Shown one piece after another: positions 44,111-57,597 of a DNA stretch of 64,000 nt (within the stretch, counting starts at the first letter, position 1; each line of letters opens with the position of its first letter). The position numbers and the translations under genes were made by a program. The notes under the pieces are model-generated. The model did no database searches, had not been told where the DNA came from, and worked only from the letters and a program-made list of their open reading frames with translations. Origin of the DNA: Glandiceps talaboti. Its lineage: Eukaryota; Hemichordata; Enteropneusta; Spengelidae. The stretch covers positions 18,832,748-18,896,747 of the forward strand of contig NC_135568.1 of the NCBI RefSeq assembly GCF_964340395.1, written 5' to 3'.

Positions 44111-47019
44111 GTAAATAAATTGCGTTTCTTGTCTGGAATTCATAATTTTTACCAACAAACGGTGTCCTATTCTATTTAGCGATTTTTTTCCGCAAAGAAT
44201 TTGACACTATTGCAGAGTGCGCTGCGTCGCTTGGAGTGATTCGTATGAATGAGCAACGCGGCGTTGACCCTTCGTGATGGGTTTGACCGACCTCAGGTTT
44301 GCCGGCGTCTCGAAAATTCACAGTTACGAAAGTTTAAAAATACACAAAGCTTTAAAATACTGTAAATCATCGACTTAGTAATGTTCGCCATGAGCAGAAA
44401 TGAGGTGGTTTTGTTGAGAAAACTGAACGGGGCTTTCGTATCAACACCGTGTACAGGTAGCGAACGTCGGTAGAACGAACGTGAACGGTGAACAGTTCAT
44501 TTACGTCCACGTACCTTACAATTTACATGTATTGACAAGGGGCGTGTGATTGTTCCTAGAAGTTATGCTGGAAATAAATTAAAGTATTAAAACCCATATT
44601 TAAATGATACGCATTTTCTTCCAAAAGGCGACCATGCTACATTATTATCTGAAGAGAATAATGTGAGAGGCAGACTTTCCATTTAAGTAGTCGTGGCGTA
44701 CTCAGTTGAGTACGTTGGCAGTTAGGAGTCGTTTGTTTATTTCCTTTCACTGGCGCATGGGAATTTTGCCACGCAGACAGTCTGGTCTCAAACCCTGACC
44801 GTTACGTGGATAATGATGCCAAGTTTACTGTAAACGATCAGACGACTGAATAATGTGTCTACACTGAGAATGGTTGACCTTTCACGTCACATAGAGAGAT
44901 CGGTTTACAACTGTTTGATGGGAATTCCATAGTACAAGTATTTGCATAGCCAGATATTACGGACATCCTAGTAGTAGTACTGTCTGAGTAACAGTGTACT
45001 GAGTATATCAAGTTGGCTTCTGTTCAGTATTGGCCCATTGGGTCTAAAATGCGTCAAAGTTGTATTGCAGAAATGTGTGAACTATTGCACTTATTCACTG
45101 ACACTATCAGTTTTTGGCTATATGCTATGATTTGAGATTCACGCGTGTATATAACAGTTGTACATTACCATAGTATCACTGTATGAGTACATGATGGGTG
45201 TAACAGTTAGTAATAGAGCAACCATGTGTTTGGTAAAATGGGAACCACCCTTCATTCATATGTAAATATATGGTTTCACCTGAGAGAACAAGCTGAATGG
45301 ATGGTAGGATGTATTATCATTAGTACTTTACCCACTCTCGCTAATGTTGTGAAATTTATCAACACCTTCATCTAGTAGTCATCCTACATTTTTATACATT
45401 ATGTGAAGTATTTCATTTCTTGATCAAAGGGTATCATTAATATCAAGGAATGATGTGTACTTGTACCTTACTGAACAAATGTTCTGGAATAGTGAAGTGT
45501 GTGTGCATGCATATGTCAATATGTGCATGTAAAGACTGCCAGATCAACTTCTTTGGTATTTGGTGCAGTGTCTGGTTGAAAAATACAACCCTAGAAATAA
45601 CACCAGTTCATTTGCTAATTAGGTTGCTCAAGGAATGAGGTGGAGTTCATATAAACAATGTACATTGTAACCCTGTCCCCATCTAAATTCTGAACCAGTT
45701 TTGATCCAAATCAAATTTAGTTCTCCTGTCCCCATATACCCTTACATCGGTTGTGAACCAATTTAGCTGAACCGCTTCGAAACTACCTCAGGGGGTGGTT
45801 TTCAATTCGGCTTGAAGTAAATCTTTTCGGAACAGGTTAACTTGCTGTAGTTACGACAGGAAAAAACGACGTAGAACCGATTTAACTTGAACCAGTTCAA
45901 TGTCCATTACCCACAGGTGCACACTTGAATCCTGACTTCCAGGTTAAATTTTGCAAGTTACATGCTTTGTACGCCAACACCTTCACTTTGCCTTTGGAAC
46001 ACAACTGGATTATGTCAAGTTACATGCTTTGTAGGCCGACACCTTCACTTTGGAACACAACTGGAGTATGTAAAGTATTATCCAGCATGAGATGGCATCG
46101 CCAGAGCATGGAATGTTCAACAGTAAATGAGTGACAAAAACAACCACTTGATTGCTATAAAAACCTTTTTATTTTATTATGGATTCACCAACACCTAAAA
46201 AGAAGTCTTTTTGCCGATCACAAAATTTCTCAAATTGATAGAGACTTCTTTCCCATTTGGAGGTCATTGTCACAACCAGATATGATCGTGTAGTATTTGA
46301 CAAACTGGCATCAATTATGTTTAGCCCCATGGCCTGGGCACAACTTTCTACTTGTTACATTGCTAAAATTACTTGCATCTACCTACAATTTCTCGGGTTT
46401 ATAACATCCGATACAGTTTTTAGGATCATTTGAATTCAATTTCAAGATGGGTTCGCTCTTGGGACATAATTCGAACAACAGAGAGATAAACAATACTGTG
46501 TGTACGACATGTCATGTGACTCTTGTTAACAAAGTTAACGGGAAGAGCCGATTATTCGATTGTACCAGCCACATTTTATATGGTTGTCACCCTAATTGAT
46601 TTTAACAGAATTTATGTGGAAAAGACGTTGTCAAAAAGGTTCAAAGCTAGGCCGTGCTGCATATCACATTGGGATAGGCCCGACATCATGAAACTAATAC
46701 ACAAATGACAATCCAGAAATTACCGATGCGATGTCACGCATTTGAGGTCAACTCTCAAGTCTCGATGACAGCCTTGTATAATGATTAGATCTGTTTATTG
46801 AAAACAAAAAGACCGATTGTCAAAAATAATTATTCAGCAATTTGTACATTTTTTCATGTGATACTTGAATCAAGTGAAAGCCTTCAAGGTCAATGCTCAT
46901 CGTCGTCATTGTGCAGTGCCTGTTTTAATGACTGAGTGTCGATATGCGGAAATGGAAGAATAAAAACACAGAGACAGCATGAAGATTCTATATAAAGCAC
47001 GAGGACTGGTAAATACAAT
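44111..47019. other. Intron 1 of the plus-strand gene, left part
   Basis: The first kilobase is relatively CpG-rich. At 45,640-45,920 lies a segment with repeated GAACCAGTT/GAACCGATT words suggestive of a degenerate element. At 45,950-46,075 a 64-bp sequence (CAAGTTACATGCTTTGTA; ACACCTTCACTTTG) is tandemly duplicated. No coding exon was recognised. Confidence 0.4.
46125..47000 (+). repeat. Dispersed repeat family A, uninterrupted copy
   Basis: Similar to 13,980-14,364 joined to 16,050-16,690, without the hAT-like insert. Shared words: GACAAAAACAACCA, CACCAACACCTA, CATGAAACTAATAC, CCAGAAATTACCGATG. It gives the pre-insertion arrangement near 46,491-46,510. Confidence 0.7.
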
Positions 47020-49110
47020 TTCCCGTTGAAAACAAAGTCCGGAACGGGGACTTATGGATTGGGTTCCGTCTGTCCGTGCGTGCGTGCGTCCGTCCGTCCG
47101 TCTGTCCGCAGCTGTTTCTTGGAGAAGCCTGGACCGATTTTTTTCAAACTTGGTACAGGGGCAACATACTATGGCATACATATGCACGTCAATTTGTTTT
47201 ATGATACGATCCAATATGGCCGCCTAGCAACCATTTTGTTTGCGAATTTTTCCCGTCTAAAGCCATAACTCAGACACGCTTTAACAGATCTCATTCAAAG
47301 TTGGTATTAGGACAGTGTTCTATGACATACATGGGCATATTCATTGTTGTCATGATACAATCCAATATGGCCGCCTAGCAGCCATTTTGTTTGTGAATTT
47401 TCATGTCCAAAGCCATAACTCAGACATGCTTGAACAGATCTCATTTAAAGTTGGTATTAGGACAGTGTTCTATGACATACATGTGCATATCCATTTTCAT
47501 TGTGATACGATCCAATATGGCTGCCTGGTAGCCATTTTGTTTGCGAATTTTCATGTCCAAAGTCATAACTCAGACATGCTTGAACAGATCTCATTTAAAG
47601 TTGGTATTAGGACAATGTTCTATGATATGCATGTGCATATTCATTGTTGTCGTGATACAATCCATTTTGTTTGCGAATTTTCCATGTCCAAAGCCATAAC
47701 TCAGACATGCTTAAAAAGATCTCATTCAAAGTTGGTATTAGCACAGTGTTCTATGACATACATGTGCATATCCATTTTCGTTGTGATACAATCCGATATG
47801 GCTGCCTGGCAGCGATTTTGTTGGCGCAGTTTTCATGTCCAAAACCATAACTCAGACATGCTTGAACAGAGTAGTGACAGGGTTCTCCACAATTTTGATA
47901 AATACAGGGGCGCCCTAATTTGCATATTTATTTGCATACCATTAGCATATTTCCAGTTCATAATATTAGGAAGTGAAAAAAGTTTCCAAAATCAAAAACT
48001 CCTATTTTATTCATTCAGCAAACTAAAATGCACTGAAATGTGTTGAGATCACCAATTTCCAAACCTTTAACATAATTGACAATGTAAAAATTTCAGGAAG
48101 GAGGTTGACAGTTACACAAACGATGTTATAGTAATGTTGGCAAGCATGTTTTACACACAGGAGTGACAACACATGGCATTGTTGATGTACATGTATGCAC
48201 CTCTGGGCTAGCTATCACTTAGTTTTGAGTTGTTGTTTTCACCTTGTAAATGTGCATGTCATTCATAAAAATTAATTGAAAACAATTCATTTCCCTTTAT
48301 TTCTCTAAAATTTGATATCCTTTTAATTTTCATGAATGGAAAATGATTTTTCATCCAAATTTGCCGGAAATACATTTTTAATGTGACGAATTTGGGCTAA
48401 GAATAACCAAATACGTTCAGTGCAAATGTACAGTAACAAACATGGCTGCCACATCGGAGCTACCTCGTGGTACTACGATCGCGATTCACATCCAAACGTG
48501 ATCATTTAGGACATAAATTTTACCATGGAACCGTACCGGAGTAGTTATTTCTAAAGAACATGTATAAATTTTAGGATTTTGTTCGTATTTATCGATACAA
48601 TGCGAAAATTGTCGTGACATCGTACATCGTATGCGTACTGTATTGCGTATACGGGAAGGCTTGGAAATTACCGGCTTGATATACCCGGCCATAGAAACTA
48701 CCAAAGTACCGTCTTCTACTTTACGATGGTACTACATTTACTGTTTTTGTTTCGGCTACCATTGTTATAATCAAGGCGATACATAAGTTCATAAATGATG
48801 ATAGACACAGTGTCGCTGTTCACTTCCTTCATTAACGGCATTGAATAGAATCTCTTGAAGACGTTCACACCAAAACAAAGGGGCGCTGAACGCAAACAGA
48901 GGGGCGGTTCTGTAAACAGAGGGGTGGTCCATGAAAACAGAGGGGCGGTGCGCCCCTCAAAAACCCCTCGTGGAGAACACTGAGTGATATCAAAAACAAC
49001 CATATGAGGCCAAACAGCATTAACCAGGTTTGAAAATGACAACATAAACTGCCAGTTCCTTAAAACCCAATCATAGCGGGGACTATGTCATTTTCAATGA
49101 CTTGTTGTTG
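47020..49110 (+). repeat. Dispersed tandem repeat family B, copy 1 (split by TIR element)
   Basis: Starts with GGGACTTATGGATTGGGTTC plus GTCCGTCCGTC, then tandem units of about 150 bp containing CCAATATGGCCGCC, AGCCATTTTGTTTGCGAATT, CATAACTCAGACATGCTT, AACAGATCTCATT and GTTGGTATTAGGACAGTGTT. The closing phrase AAAACCCAATCATAGCGGGG is at 49,060. Split by the element at 47,878-48,982. The 243-codon frame is the tandem unit read through. Confidence 0.85.
47878..48982. mobile_element. 1.1-kb TIR transposon inserted in family B repeat
   Basis: Left end CAGGGTTCTCCAC (47,878) and right end GTGGAGAACACTG (ending at 48,982) are inverted repeats with one mismatch. AGTGA is duplicated at 47,873-47,877 and 48,983-48,987. 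The other family B copies (57,251-57,262 and 61,304-61,315) show the uninterrupted GTAGTGATA site. Sub-terminal GGGGCGCC/GGTGCGCCCC words also occur at both ends. CAGxG ends suggest a hAT-like non-autonomous element. No transposase was recognised. Confidence 0.85.
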
Positions 49111-49249
49111 CTTTTGTTAATAACGCTGTATTACAGTATTTCCTAACGATGTAACCACGTTAGGTACATGTTTATATGTGTATTGGTATTCACTCACAAG
49201 TTACTACTATGACAGTATACTTTTTATAACATAGGAAATAACAAGATCT

Positions 49250-49680
49250 GGGTTTCCCCCTAAAGTTCATGCGGCTTTCTGGACCATTTTAACCTTTCTT
49301 GCCAGGATCTCACAGGAAATATAATGCTGTTGAAATAGCTAGAAGAATAATCTATTAGAATTGTTCTGTCACTGTCTGGATGCAGGGGTGTGACAAGTAT
49401 CCAATAGATTCTTGCAAGATTCTCATTAGAAATCCCAAATTTCATGATTCTAATAGAATCTTGTGAGATTCTAGTGAGAAAAATGTGGTATGGAGTGAGT
49501 AAGAAAGTCTATTAGAATTTTTCTCACCGACTGTCAGCAAGATCTTCTGATAGATTCTTGTAAGAATCTACTATATTCTATTGAATTTTGATCAGATTCT
49601 CATTAGAAATCCTTATTTTCATGATTCTAATAGAATCAAGTGAGATTCTCGCAAGAATCAAGTGAGACAAAATCGTACAG
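49250..49680. repeat. GATTCT/AGAATC-rich repeat
   Basis: Repeated and partly inverted words TCTATTAGAATT, GATTCTCATTAGAAATCC, GATTCTAATAGAATC and GTGAGATTCT. It resembles in style the GGAATCC arrays near 25.5 kb but is not regular in period. Confidence 0.55.
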
Positions 49681-49780
49681 GTGTTGCCAATGCTGTCAAC
49701 CCCAGACCAGATCAATTTTGACCCAAAACCAATACCCCACTTTAGACTGTTCAACTTTTTAGAAGACCCCATTTTAACCA

Positions 49781-50030
49781 GTGTTGAATGCATGGTTGAA
49801 TGATGGCTGCAGTGTTGAATGCATGGTTGAATGATGGCTGCAGTGTTGAATGCATGGTTGAATGATGGCTGCAGTGTTGAATGCATGGTTGAATGATGGC
49901 TGCAGTGTTGAATGCATGGTTGAATGATGGCTGCAGTGTTGAATGCATGGTTGAATGATGGCTGCAGTGTTGAATGCATGGTTGAATGATGGCTGCAGTG
50001 TTGAATGCATGGTTGAATGATGGCTGCAGT
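49781..50030. repeat. 31-bp minisatellite, about 8 copies
   Basis: GTGTTGAATGCATGGTTGAA followed by TGATGGCTGCA, exact 31-bp period with virtually identical copies. Unit length not divisible by three, so repeat peptides appear in all frames of the minus strand. Confidence 0.95.
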
Positions 50031-51400
50031 ATTGTACATGTTGCACAGTTAATGTAACAATGCATTATGGGGTGATACCTAAGAACAAACATTTCAGGGG
50101 GTGTGTATGCTATCTCATAGTCACTGATATGAAAATGTCAGCCAGTGAATAGCAGGGGAAAATTCCTGGGGAAATTTTCCGAGTAAATTCCCGGAAATTT
50201 CGAACTAGTCAAGAATTTATTAAGGAGTTCGTAAGTTCTAAGACCACATTTAGACCAAGCAAAATATAAATTTTGAAAAGTGGATGATTAGCTCTAAAAA
50301 TACGGTACCCATTTTAAACCAATTTGTGAAAAACCCTACTCCAAAGGGGGGGGGGGGGGGGACGCATATACGTACATGTATACCCAATAGGAAATTTGTT
50401 CAAATGAAGATGATCACATCAGAGATGTGCATTTTGGGTCAAAATATTTTATTTTTGATCAAAAAACTTAAACTCGATAATTACTGGGCAGATCAGTCTG
50501 AAATTTTGTTGGAACATTCTTCAGTGAAGACAAGTTAGTATAAATTTTTCATTGTGTTAACAATAATTAATTCATTGATAAAATAGACTGGCCCAATTCT
50601 GAAACATACATAATTCCACCAAACACCTAGTGTATACAAAGTTAGTACATGTAGTTGTACATGTTGTATGTCAACTGTAGTGACCACCATTCATTTACAT
50701 ACATGTATCTTCCAAATAATTGTTCTATAGATAAAGAAATTTCACAAAACAACAATAGTAATTCCTACTTGCATTGTTTTAATGAACAAATCTGTCCTTA
50801 GATACTGTTTATTAAATTAGTATTTGAACGCGGTTGTTTTACAACAAAATCCAATATGGTTCCCACATACTGAATGCACCCAGTATAGAGTTGATTCAAG
50901 AAGTTGGACTGGAAGTAGAGGAGGTCGACTTTTTTATGACAATAGTGTTTGCATGTCGGAGCTAGGTGGTACTTACTGATAGGTACAATGTATATCTGTT
51001 AGTGTTTACTATCACAATAAGTGTTTTATCTACATCTAGTATCCATTGTTTAGCGTATGGTCAGCTGATGAGTGATGGCATCTCTAACCTTTGATCACAG
51101 CAAATCATTTGATAAGAGATATGTACATGTACTGAGTACCATTGTTTGCTTCAGTCTTTTCATTTTTCTACTTTAAGTAATTGATTCAGTTTTTCTATTG
51201 GATACATGTATGGTACTGACAGTGGTAAGTTTTACAAGCTTGTAAGAAGTTGTTTTTCAAGCTATTGTGATATCTGTTCAAACTCTATGGTTTTAGTAGA
51301 CAACTCTTTACATTGTAGGAGCTGCATGATCTTGTTGGATAAAAAGGGGATGTTTTTGCACTGTGTTACATTGTACATATAGAGTATTTCATTAATACAT
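50031..51400. other. Intronic stretch, no gene seen
   Basis: Poly-G run at 50,347-50,360. Sequence near 50,400-50,530 (AAATGAAGATGATCACATCA; GGGCAGATCAGTCTGAAATT) belongs to family D found at 51,600-52,000 and 59,440-59,900. Confidence 0.45.
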
Positions 51401-51449
51401 GTATAAACCTTTGAGTTTACATTGTGTGTGTCGTTTTGATTTACTGATA

Positions 51450-51479
51450 AGGTTCAGTAGTGCTATAGGCATGACAAAG

Positions 51480-51512
<33 letters not shown>

Positions 51513-52352
51513 GCCTGTCTGTCTGTATCAATGTGTGTGTGTGTGTGTGTAAACAACTTAAAGTCATAAACTGCTGAACCAATTGCCATGATATTTGGTG
51601 GGTGTATTACCTTGGGTGTTTAGTATGGAAATGTTCAAATTAAAATGATCTTGCAAATGGTGTGTGATTTGGGTCAGTTTTGGTAAAAAAGCCTATACTC
51701 AAAAACTACCGAGCAGATTGGTCTGATATTTGGTGGGGACATTCTTAAGGGTGTTTAGATTAATAATTATTCATGACATGATGATCCCATTAGTGATATG
51801 CAAACTAGTTATAAAAATGTGGGGTTTTTTGGGAAAATGTTTAATCCCAAAACTACTAAGCAGATTAGGCTGAAATTTGATGAGGATGCGTCTGGGCATT
51901 TATAAATGAAGCTATATTCACAACGTGATGATCTGATCAGTAATATGCAAATTAGATCTAAAAATGTAAACTTTGGTGAAAAACTTGTATCTTGACACTG
52001 GCGGTGTTATTCTGCAGTTCTTGTTGAAAACATTTTGACACTGTTTGCCCTCTTAACCATGACAATGCCCTTAGCAACAGTGATATGATTATTACAAAGA
52101 TAAAAATAGGAATTGGTACATGTAGGAACCGGTAAGGACATACAGATTCAAAACATGTTGCAAATATGCCAAGCAACAAGACCACATCCATAGCATCCAT
52201 AGCTAAATGATGGTTTATATTGCAAAGATGAAAAGTGGGAAGGGCAGGTGAGTTAATAAAGATTCCAAAATGTATGTAATTATGCCTAGTAACAAGCCCA
52301 TGCCCATAGCAACAGGCAAATAGAGTTGTGCTACAATGCCATTGGCACTAAT
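51450..52352. repeat. Composite of GTCTGTCTG tract, family D and 'GTTGCTATGG' family
   Basis: GTGCTATAGGCATGACAAAG plus (GTCT)n and (GT)n at 51,453-51,550. Then tandem family D units (AAAACTACCGAGCAGATTGG; GGGTGTTTAGATTAA; GTGATATGCAAA). From 52,020 comes the minus-oriented copy of the 'TTGCTATGGGTGTGG' family, ending at the boundary phrase AGTTGTGCTACAATGCCATT at about 52,325. The same composite order is seen at 59,440-60,200. Confidence 0.7.
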
Positions 52353-52959
52353 TTTAATCAAAGCACTCAAGGTACTGCTACATGTAGGTATTGCATAATG
52401 AAATAATTGCCATTAGGACAAGACTAGGCCTTGAGTAAGTCCTGAAGCTCAAGCAGTTAGTACGTCACCATATCGTCACCATTGATAAGTCCCGATGTAT
52501 TTAACAGTAATTATTAGGTTGTTATTGAGTCCCAAATTATCTAGCTGTTTATTATTATGTCCTGACAAATGTTTGTTGTCATTTAGCTGTGAGCCAGTGA
52601 CTGGGTGTCTAGTTGGGAAATTGTTCAAATGAAAATGATCGCATCAGAAATGTGCATTTTACGTTTCAAAATTTGATTTGTTGTATTACAAAATGCTTTG
52701 ACTTCAGGAAATGAAAGATTTTTGTTTTATTGATGCAATGAAATCATTAAATCTTTTATGGGCTACTTCACATATTTGTGTCAATGGTGTAAAGATTAAC
52801 ATCTGTTTAAGGTTGCTTGGCAACCTAGGCCTGTTTTTAGCATGTCTGAATTAAATCTTAGACACTATGATTAAAACAGGTTCATATAAATGCACAATCC
52901 TTAGGCATTCAAAATAACAACCAGTTTGTACAAAGAATAAGAAGTCACATTTTATGGGG

Positions 52960-53483
52960 AAAGTATGTAGATTTGCATAGCAACAAGAGCACATCCATAG
53001 CAACAGCCAATCGGTGGTGTATTTCACAAAGATAACCATGGGGATGAATAGACAATTGAAGAAACATTCAAAAAATGTATGTTATTTGCTTGGCAACAAG
53101 ACCACACCCATAGCAACAACCAAATAATCACATATATTGCAAAGATAATAGAATTGATAGACATGAATAACAATTTAAGAAATGTATGCAAATATGCCTA
53201 GCAACATGACCATGCCCATAGTAACAGCCAAATGATCACACATTTTGTAGATATCACAGACACATTCAAAAAATGTATGCAAATGTGCCTAACAACAAGA
53301 CCACGTCCATAGCAACAGCCAAGTGATCACATATATTGCAAAGATAACAGGGATAAGTACACAGATGGATAATCATTCAGCAAATGAACACCTATACCAT
53401 GAGTATGGATCAGCATACATTGTATGGGTTAAACATTTTTAACAACTGTACAGTTGTGCTACAATGCCATTGGCACTATTTTT
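52960..53483 (-). repeat. 'TTGCTATGGGTGTGG' family copy, long
   Basis: At least three tandem units (for example GCAACAAGACCACACCCATA; ATGCAAATATGCCTAGCAAC) with the terminal AGTTGTGCTACAATGCCATT at about 53,452. Inverted with respect to the copies in the kinesin-like gene. Confidence 0.75.
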
Positions 53484-53617
53484 CTTTTAGGATCTTGAGC
53501 TTAAGCTTCAGTGCCAGTGAGCAAAATCAAACCATTTTATGTATATTGTGTTGTTTGTACGTACTTTGTGTTATTAATTTCTTTCAAATCATGTCCAAAG
53601 GTGACACAGAACTAGGA

Positions 53618-53702
53618 GACAAACACACAAACACTCACACGCACATGCACACACACACACACACACACACACTCACGCATACACATTCATACACACACAT
53701 CA
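53618..53702. repeat. CA microsatellite
   Basis: (CA)n with CACTCACA interruptions. Flanking open frames are artefacts. Confidence 0.9.
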
Positions 53703-54378
53703 TATTACTGCTTTGATCAACTGAATTTGGGCCATATTAGTGAAAATCCACCATTTGTACAGTAGTTCAAGAACTAAAAAAAATACACTCAGTCTGGGTT
53801 CAGTACGCCCTTTAGCCAAATTTTGTTGTTGCAAGTCAAAATGAGAAAAATTGACATTTCTTGTGAGTCAGCACATAGTAAGAGATAAGAAAACACTAAA
53901 TTTTGGTGTACACTAGAAATTGTGTGCGTCAGTGGTGCGTCAAATTGGCTTAGAGGGCACACTGGCTGGGTTATTTAAGTATCTATTTGACCTTTGAACA
54001 ACACCTAATGAGTCCAAATCTAACAAAAAATATATTTTATCTATAGTTACAGAAGTACATGTAAGTATGGGGGTGGTGGTCTACATGCATGTTTTCTATG
54101 AAGACTTGATACCGTCACCTTATTCAAAAGGTCACCTGACTCATATAAAATGTCCTCTACATTGTACCAGTTGCTAGAGACTGATATGATGATAATGTAT
54201 AACATACATGTAGGTTTTTATTAGTCCTCACTCCCAACCAGGGAAGTAGCCTTGGATAATTATCTTTTTGACTGGCTAATTGTGACTAAAATTTTAAACT
54301 TGTGGAGTCCAAAGTTGATGGTGTCATCCATTGTCGTAAATGCCAGGCAATTAATGTAAAAGGTGAAAGTTCACATTA

Positions 54379-56175
54379 GGGACCGGTCAGTTTCTTCGGC
54401 CTGGGGGGGGGGGGTGGATTGGTAGGGGGGGTCACCCTGTTTTTGAAATTGGCAGTAGGGGGGGGGGGGGGGGGTCATGCTGTTTTGAAAATTGTGGATA
54501 GGGGGGGTCATTGTGTTTTAGATTGTGATGGAAGAAAAAAATCCTTTCTACAATGGCATATAGCCTTGTCTGAAATGTGGTACATGTCAATATTTGTTCT
54601 TGTCCCTGTTTCTTACATGAATTCTTTAACATTACTTATTAGTTCAAACCTAACTATACATATTCATATACATGTACCGGTATTACCTACCTACCACACT
54701 AGTTACAGAACATGTCATGTAAATGCTTGGCTGTTTCACAATCAATGCTTCGCTTATATGGGGCAAAAGTGAACTTGAAGGTTTCGTAATGGTAATTTTC
54801 ATAGATAGTTTATAAATGAAGTTAATCTAAATTGTTCTACTCGTCATGCTATTGACACTACAAATCACCACATCTCATCAGATTCCAGTTACTCTTATAC
54901 ACTAGGTATGACCACCTAAAGTTCTCTAACATACCGGTGACTTTATTATACATGCAATATTAATGCCCCTATATACTAATGTTACGTGTCCATTTTATGT
55001 GATATGAGAAACTCATTTAAAAACGTTTTACGTTAGCTTTTCGAAGCTTAGAAATATTACCTCAAAGGTTATGAATAACCTAAACATTGCCTTAGTATCT
55101 CAAGCAAAAAACGCCAGATCTGCCAGGGGGAAAACCCCAAGGTCTCCCTCACCCACAGAGGTCACTCATACATTCAACCAACAATCAGATGCACCAACAA
55201 CCTTTTTACTGTCATAATGGTATTAAACTTTTCTTAAATATTTTCACCCTATTCTAATATGATATTGTCTTTTCAAGATCTGAAACGTTTGCCAAGATAG
55301 TCTAAAATTGCCTTAAACTCCAAATCTCCCCTACCAATGATACTACCATTATAGATGTGCTGACCTTTACTACATGTATATAATGAGGCCATTTAAACTT
55401 TTTAAGAACATATTTCAACCCTTAGTGTAAGTTATAAAGAATAGTTTCTGATACTTGCTGTCTTGTAAAGCGCCATGGATTAAGTTATTGCTTGAAAGGG
55501 TCTGAATAGCCTAAATATTGGCTTTAAGAGTAAAAATCCTCCAGGGTTTCTAGAGGGAGACCCCCCTCAGACCCCCCACATGAGGTGGACATATCCCAGT
55601 CTCAAGCTCTTCCCCTCTTACTGTCAAGATGCTATCAAAGTATATTTCAAAAGTATTTCAACCCTATGTAGTTGCTTTTAACATGTTGGTGTTGTCTTGT
55701 AAGGCTTGGAAATTATTGTCTGAAAGGGTCTGAATAGTCTCAAAATTGACTTTTCAGAGTTAAAAACCTCCAGGGCTTCTAGGGGGAGACCCCCTAGGAC
55801 CCCCATAAGAGATGTACATATTCCCTTCTCAAGCTTTCCTACCTTTCACTGCCAAGATGCTATTAAACTCCTTTTCGAATATATTTACCCTGTGTAGTCA
55901 ATAATTATAATATGATAGTGCTAACCCGGGATCTTATAAGTAGATGCAAGACAGTCAAGCAGTCTACACTGAGTCACGATAAAATACCTGTCATGCGAAT
56001 ATTATATATGGGGGGAGGGGGGGGGGGGTCATCATGTTTTAGAATTAAGTGATAGGGGGGGTCAGCCTGTTTTTGGTTTTACAGATAGGGGGGGTCAGTG
56101 ACTTTTTGTCGGCCCGATTTAAGAATCCACCGCCCTTTCCCCCCCCCCCCCAGGCTGGAGAAACTGACCGGTCCC
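54379..56175. mobile_element. 1.8-kb G-rich TIR element
   Basis: Left end GGGACCGGTCAGTTTCT (54,379) and right end AGAAACTGACCGGTCCC (to 56,175) are perfect 17-bp inverted repeats, extending imperfectly through CCTGG plus poly-G / poly-C plus CCAGG. The flanks both read TTA (54,376-54,378; 56,176-56,178), a 3-bp duplication of the TWA type used by PIF/Harbinger elements. Sub-terminal GATAGGGGGGGTCA words are repeated in direct orientation near both ends. Inside, a segment with CTCCAGGGyTTCTAGrGGGA and AGACCCCC recurs two to three times between 55,090 and 55,900. No transposase frame is visible. Confidence 0.8.
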
Positions 56176-56349
56176 TTATGTTAAACATGATGCTTTGTCA
56201 TGATTAGTTTTTCCACCGGACTATCACTCATACACAGAGATGAATTTGCCCTGTTGAAAGCAGAAGGCCCTTCATGTAGTTATGACTGTTTAAAAGATGT
56301 TATGCAGACACGAGGTTTCGTAGTCACATGAGATTCCAGTCTTTTTAGT

Positions 56350-57320
56350 CCCCCGCCGGACGAAGTCCGGGACGGGGACTTATGGATTGGGTTCCGTGCG
56401 TCCGTGTGTCCATCCGTCCGTCTGTCCGCAGCCGTTTCTTGGAGATGCATGGAGCGATTTTTTTCAAACTTGGTACAGGGGCAACATACAATGGCATACA
56501 TATGCACGTCAATTTGTTTCATGATACGATACAATATGGCCGCCTGGCAGCCATTTTGTTTGCGAAATTTTCCATGTCCAAAGCCATAACTCAGACATGC
56601 TTGAACAGATCTCATTCAAAGTTAGCATTAGCACAGTGTTCTATAACATACATGTGCATATTCATTGTTGTTGTGATACAATCCAATATGGCTGCCTGGC
56701 AGCCATTTTGTTTGTGAATTTTCCATGTCCAAAGCCATAACTCAGACATGCTTGAACAGATATCATTCAAAGTTGGTATTAGGACAGTGTACTATGACAT
56801 ACATGTGCATATCCATTTTCATTGTGATACGATCCAATATGGCTGCCTGGCAGCCATTTTGTTTGCGAAATTTTCCATGTCCAAAGCCATAACTCAGACA
56901 TGCTTGAACAGATCTCATTCAAAGTTGGTATTAGGACAGTGTTCTATGACATGCATGTGCATATTCATTGTTGTTGTGATACGATCCAATATGGCCGCCT
57001 GACAGCCATTTTGTTCGCAAATTTTCCCTGTCTAAAGCCGTAACTCAGACATGCTTGAACAGATCTCATTCAAAGTTGGTATTAGGACAGTGTTCTATGA
57101 CATACCTGTGCATATCTATTTTTGTCGTGATACGATCCCCCATACCCGACCCATCCTTTATTGTTGTAGGCATGTTCCATGTCCAACAAGCAGACACAAC
57201 ATATCTAAGTCTGCTTGATTTAGGTTCACAAGTGTTGTTGCGTGATCAGAGTAGTGATAATTCCTTAAAACCCAATCATAGCGGGGACTATGTCATTCTC
57301 AATGACTTGTTATTTGTAAA
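56350..57320 (+). repeat. Dispersed tandem repeat family B, copy 2
   Basis: Starts GGGACGGGGACTTATGGATT and carries about four 150-bp units. Ends with TTAAAACCCAATCATAGCGG. Uninterrupted at the site where copy 1 holds the 1.1-kb element. Lies just upstream of exon 2 of the plus-strand gene. Confidence 0.85.
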
Positions 57321-57597
57321 TCATTAAAAAAACATCACAGATAGATCAGTCAATTCAAATCATGACTTACATGTAATGTATTTTTGTAAACACTAACTCT
57401 AACACTATCCAAATCATGACTTGCAGGTAATGTAAACACTTACTCTAACACGCTATCCAATTAAGTCATGCCATACATGTAATGTAAACAGTAACGCCAG
57501 CCAAATACAACAGTAAGTATGGAGATAAAGTTTAAATGTAGTACTTGATGACAATCTTAGGCAGCAGTACTGTGACTTGTCTGTTTTCTTGTTCCAG

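Noticed and set aside
47315-48046. 243-codon frame as a gene
   Set aside because: Tandem 150-bp units of dispersed repeat family B; the same peptide appears at 56,382-57,002 and 60,648-61,183.
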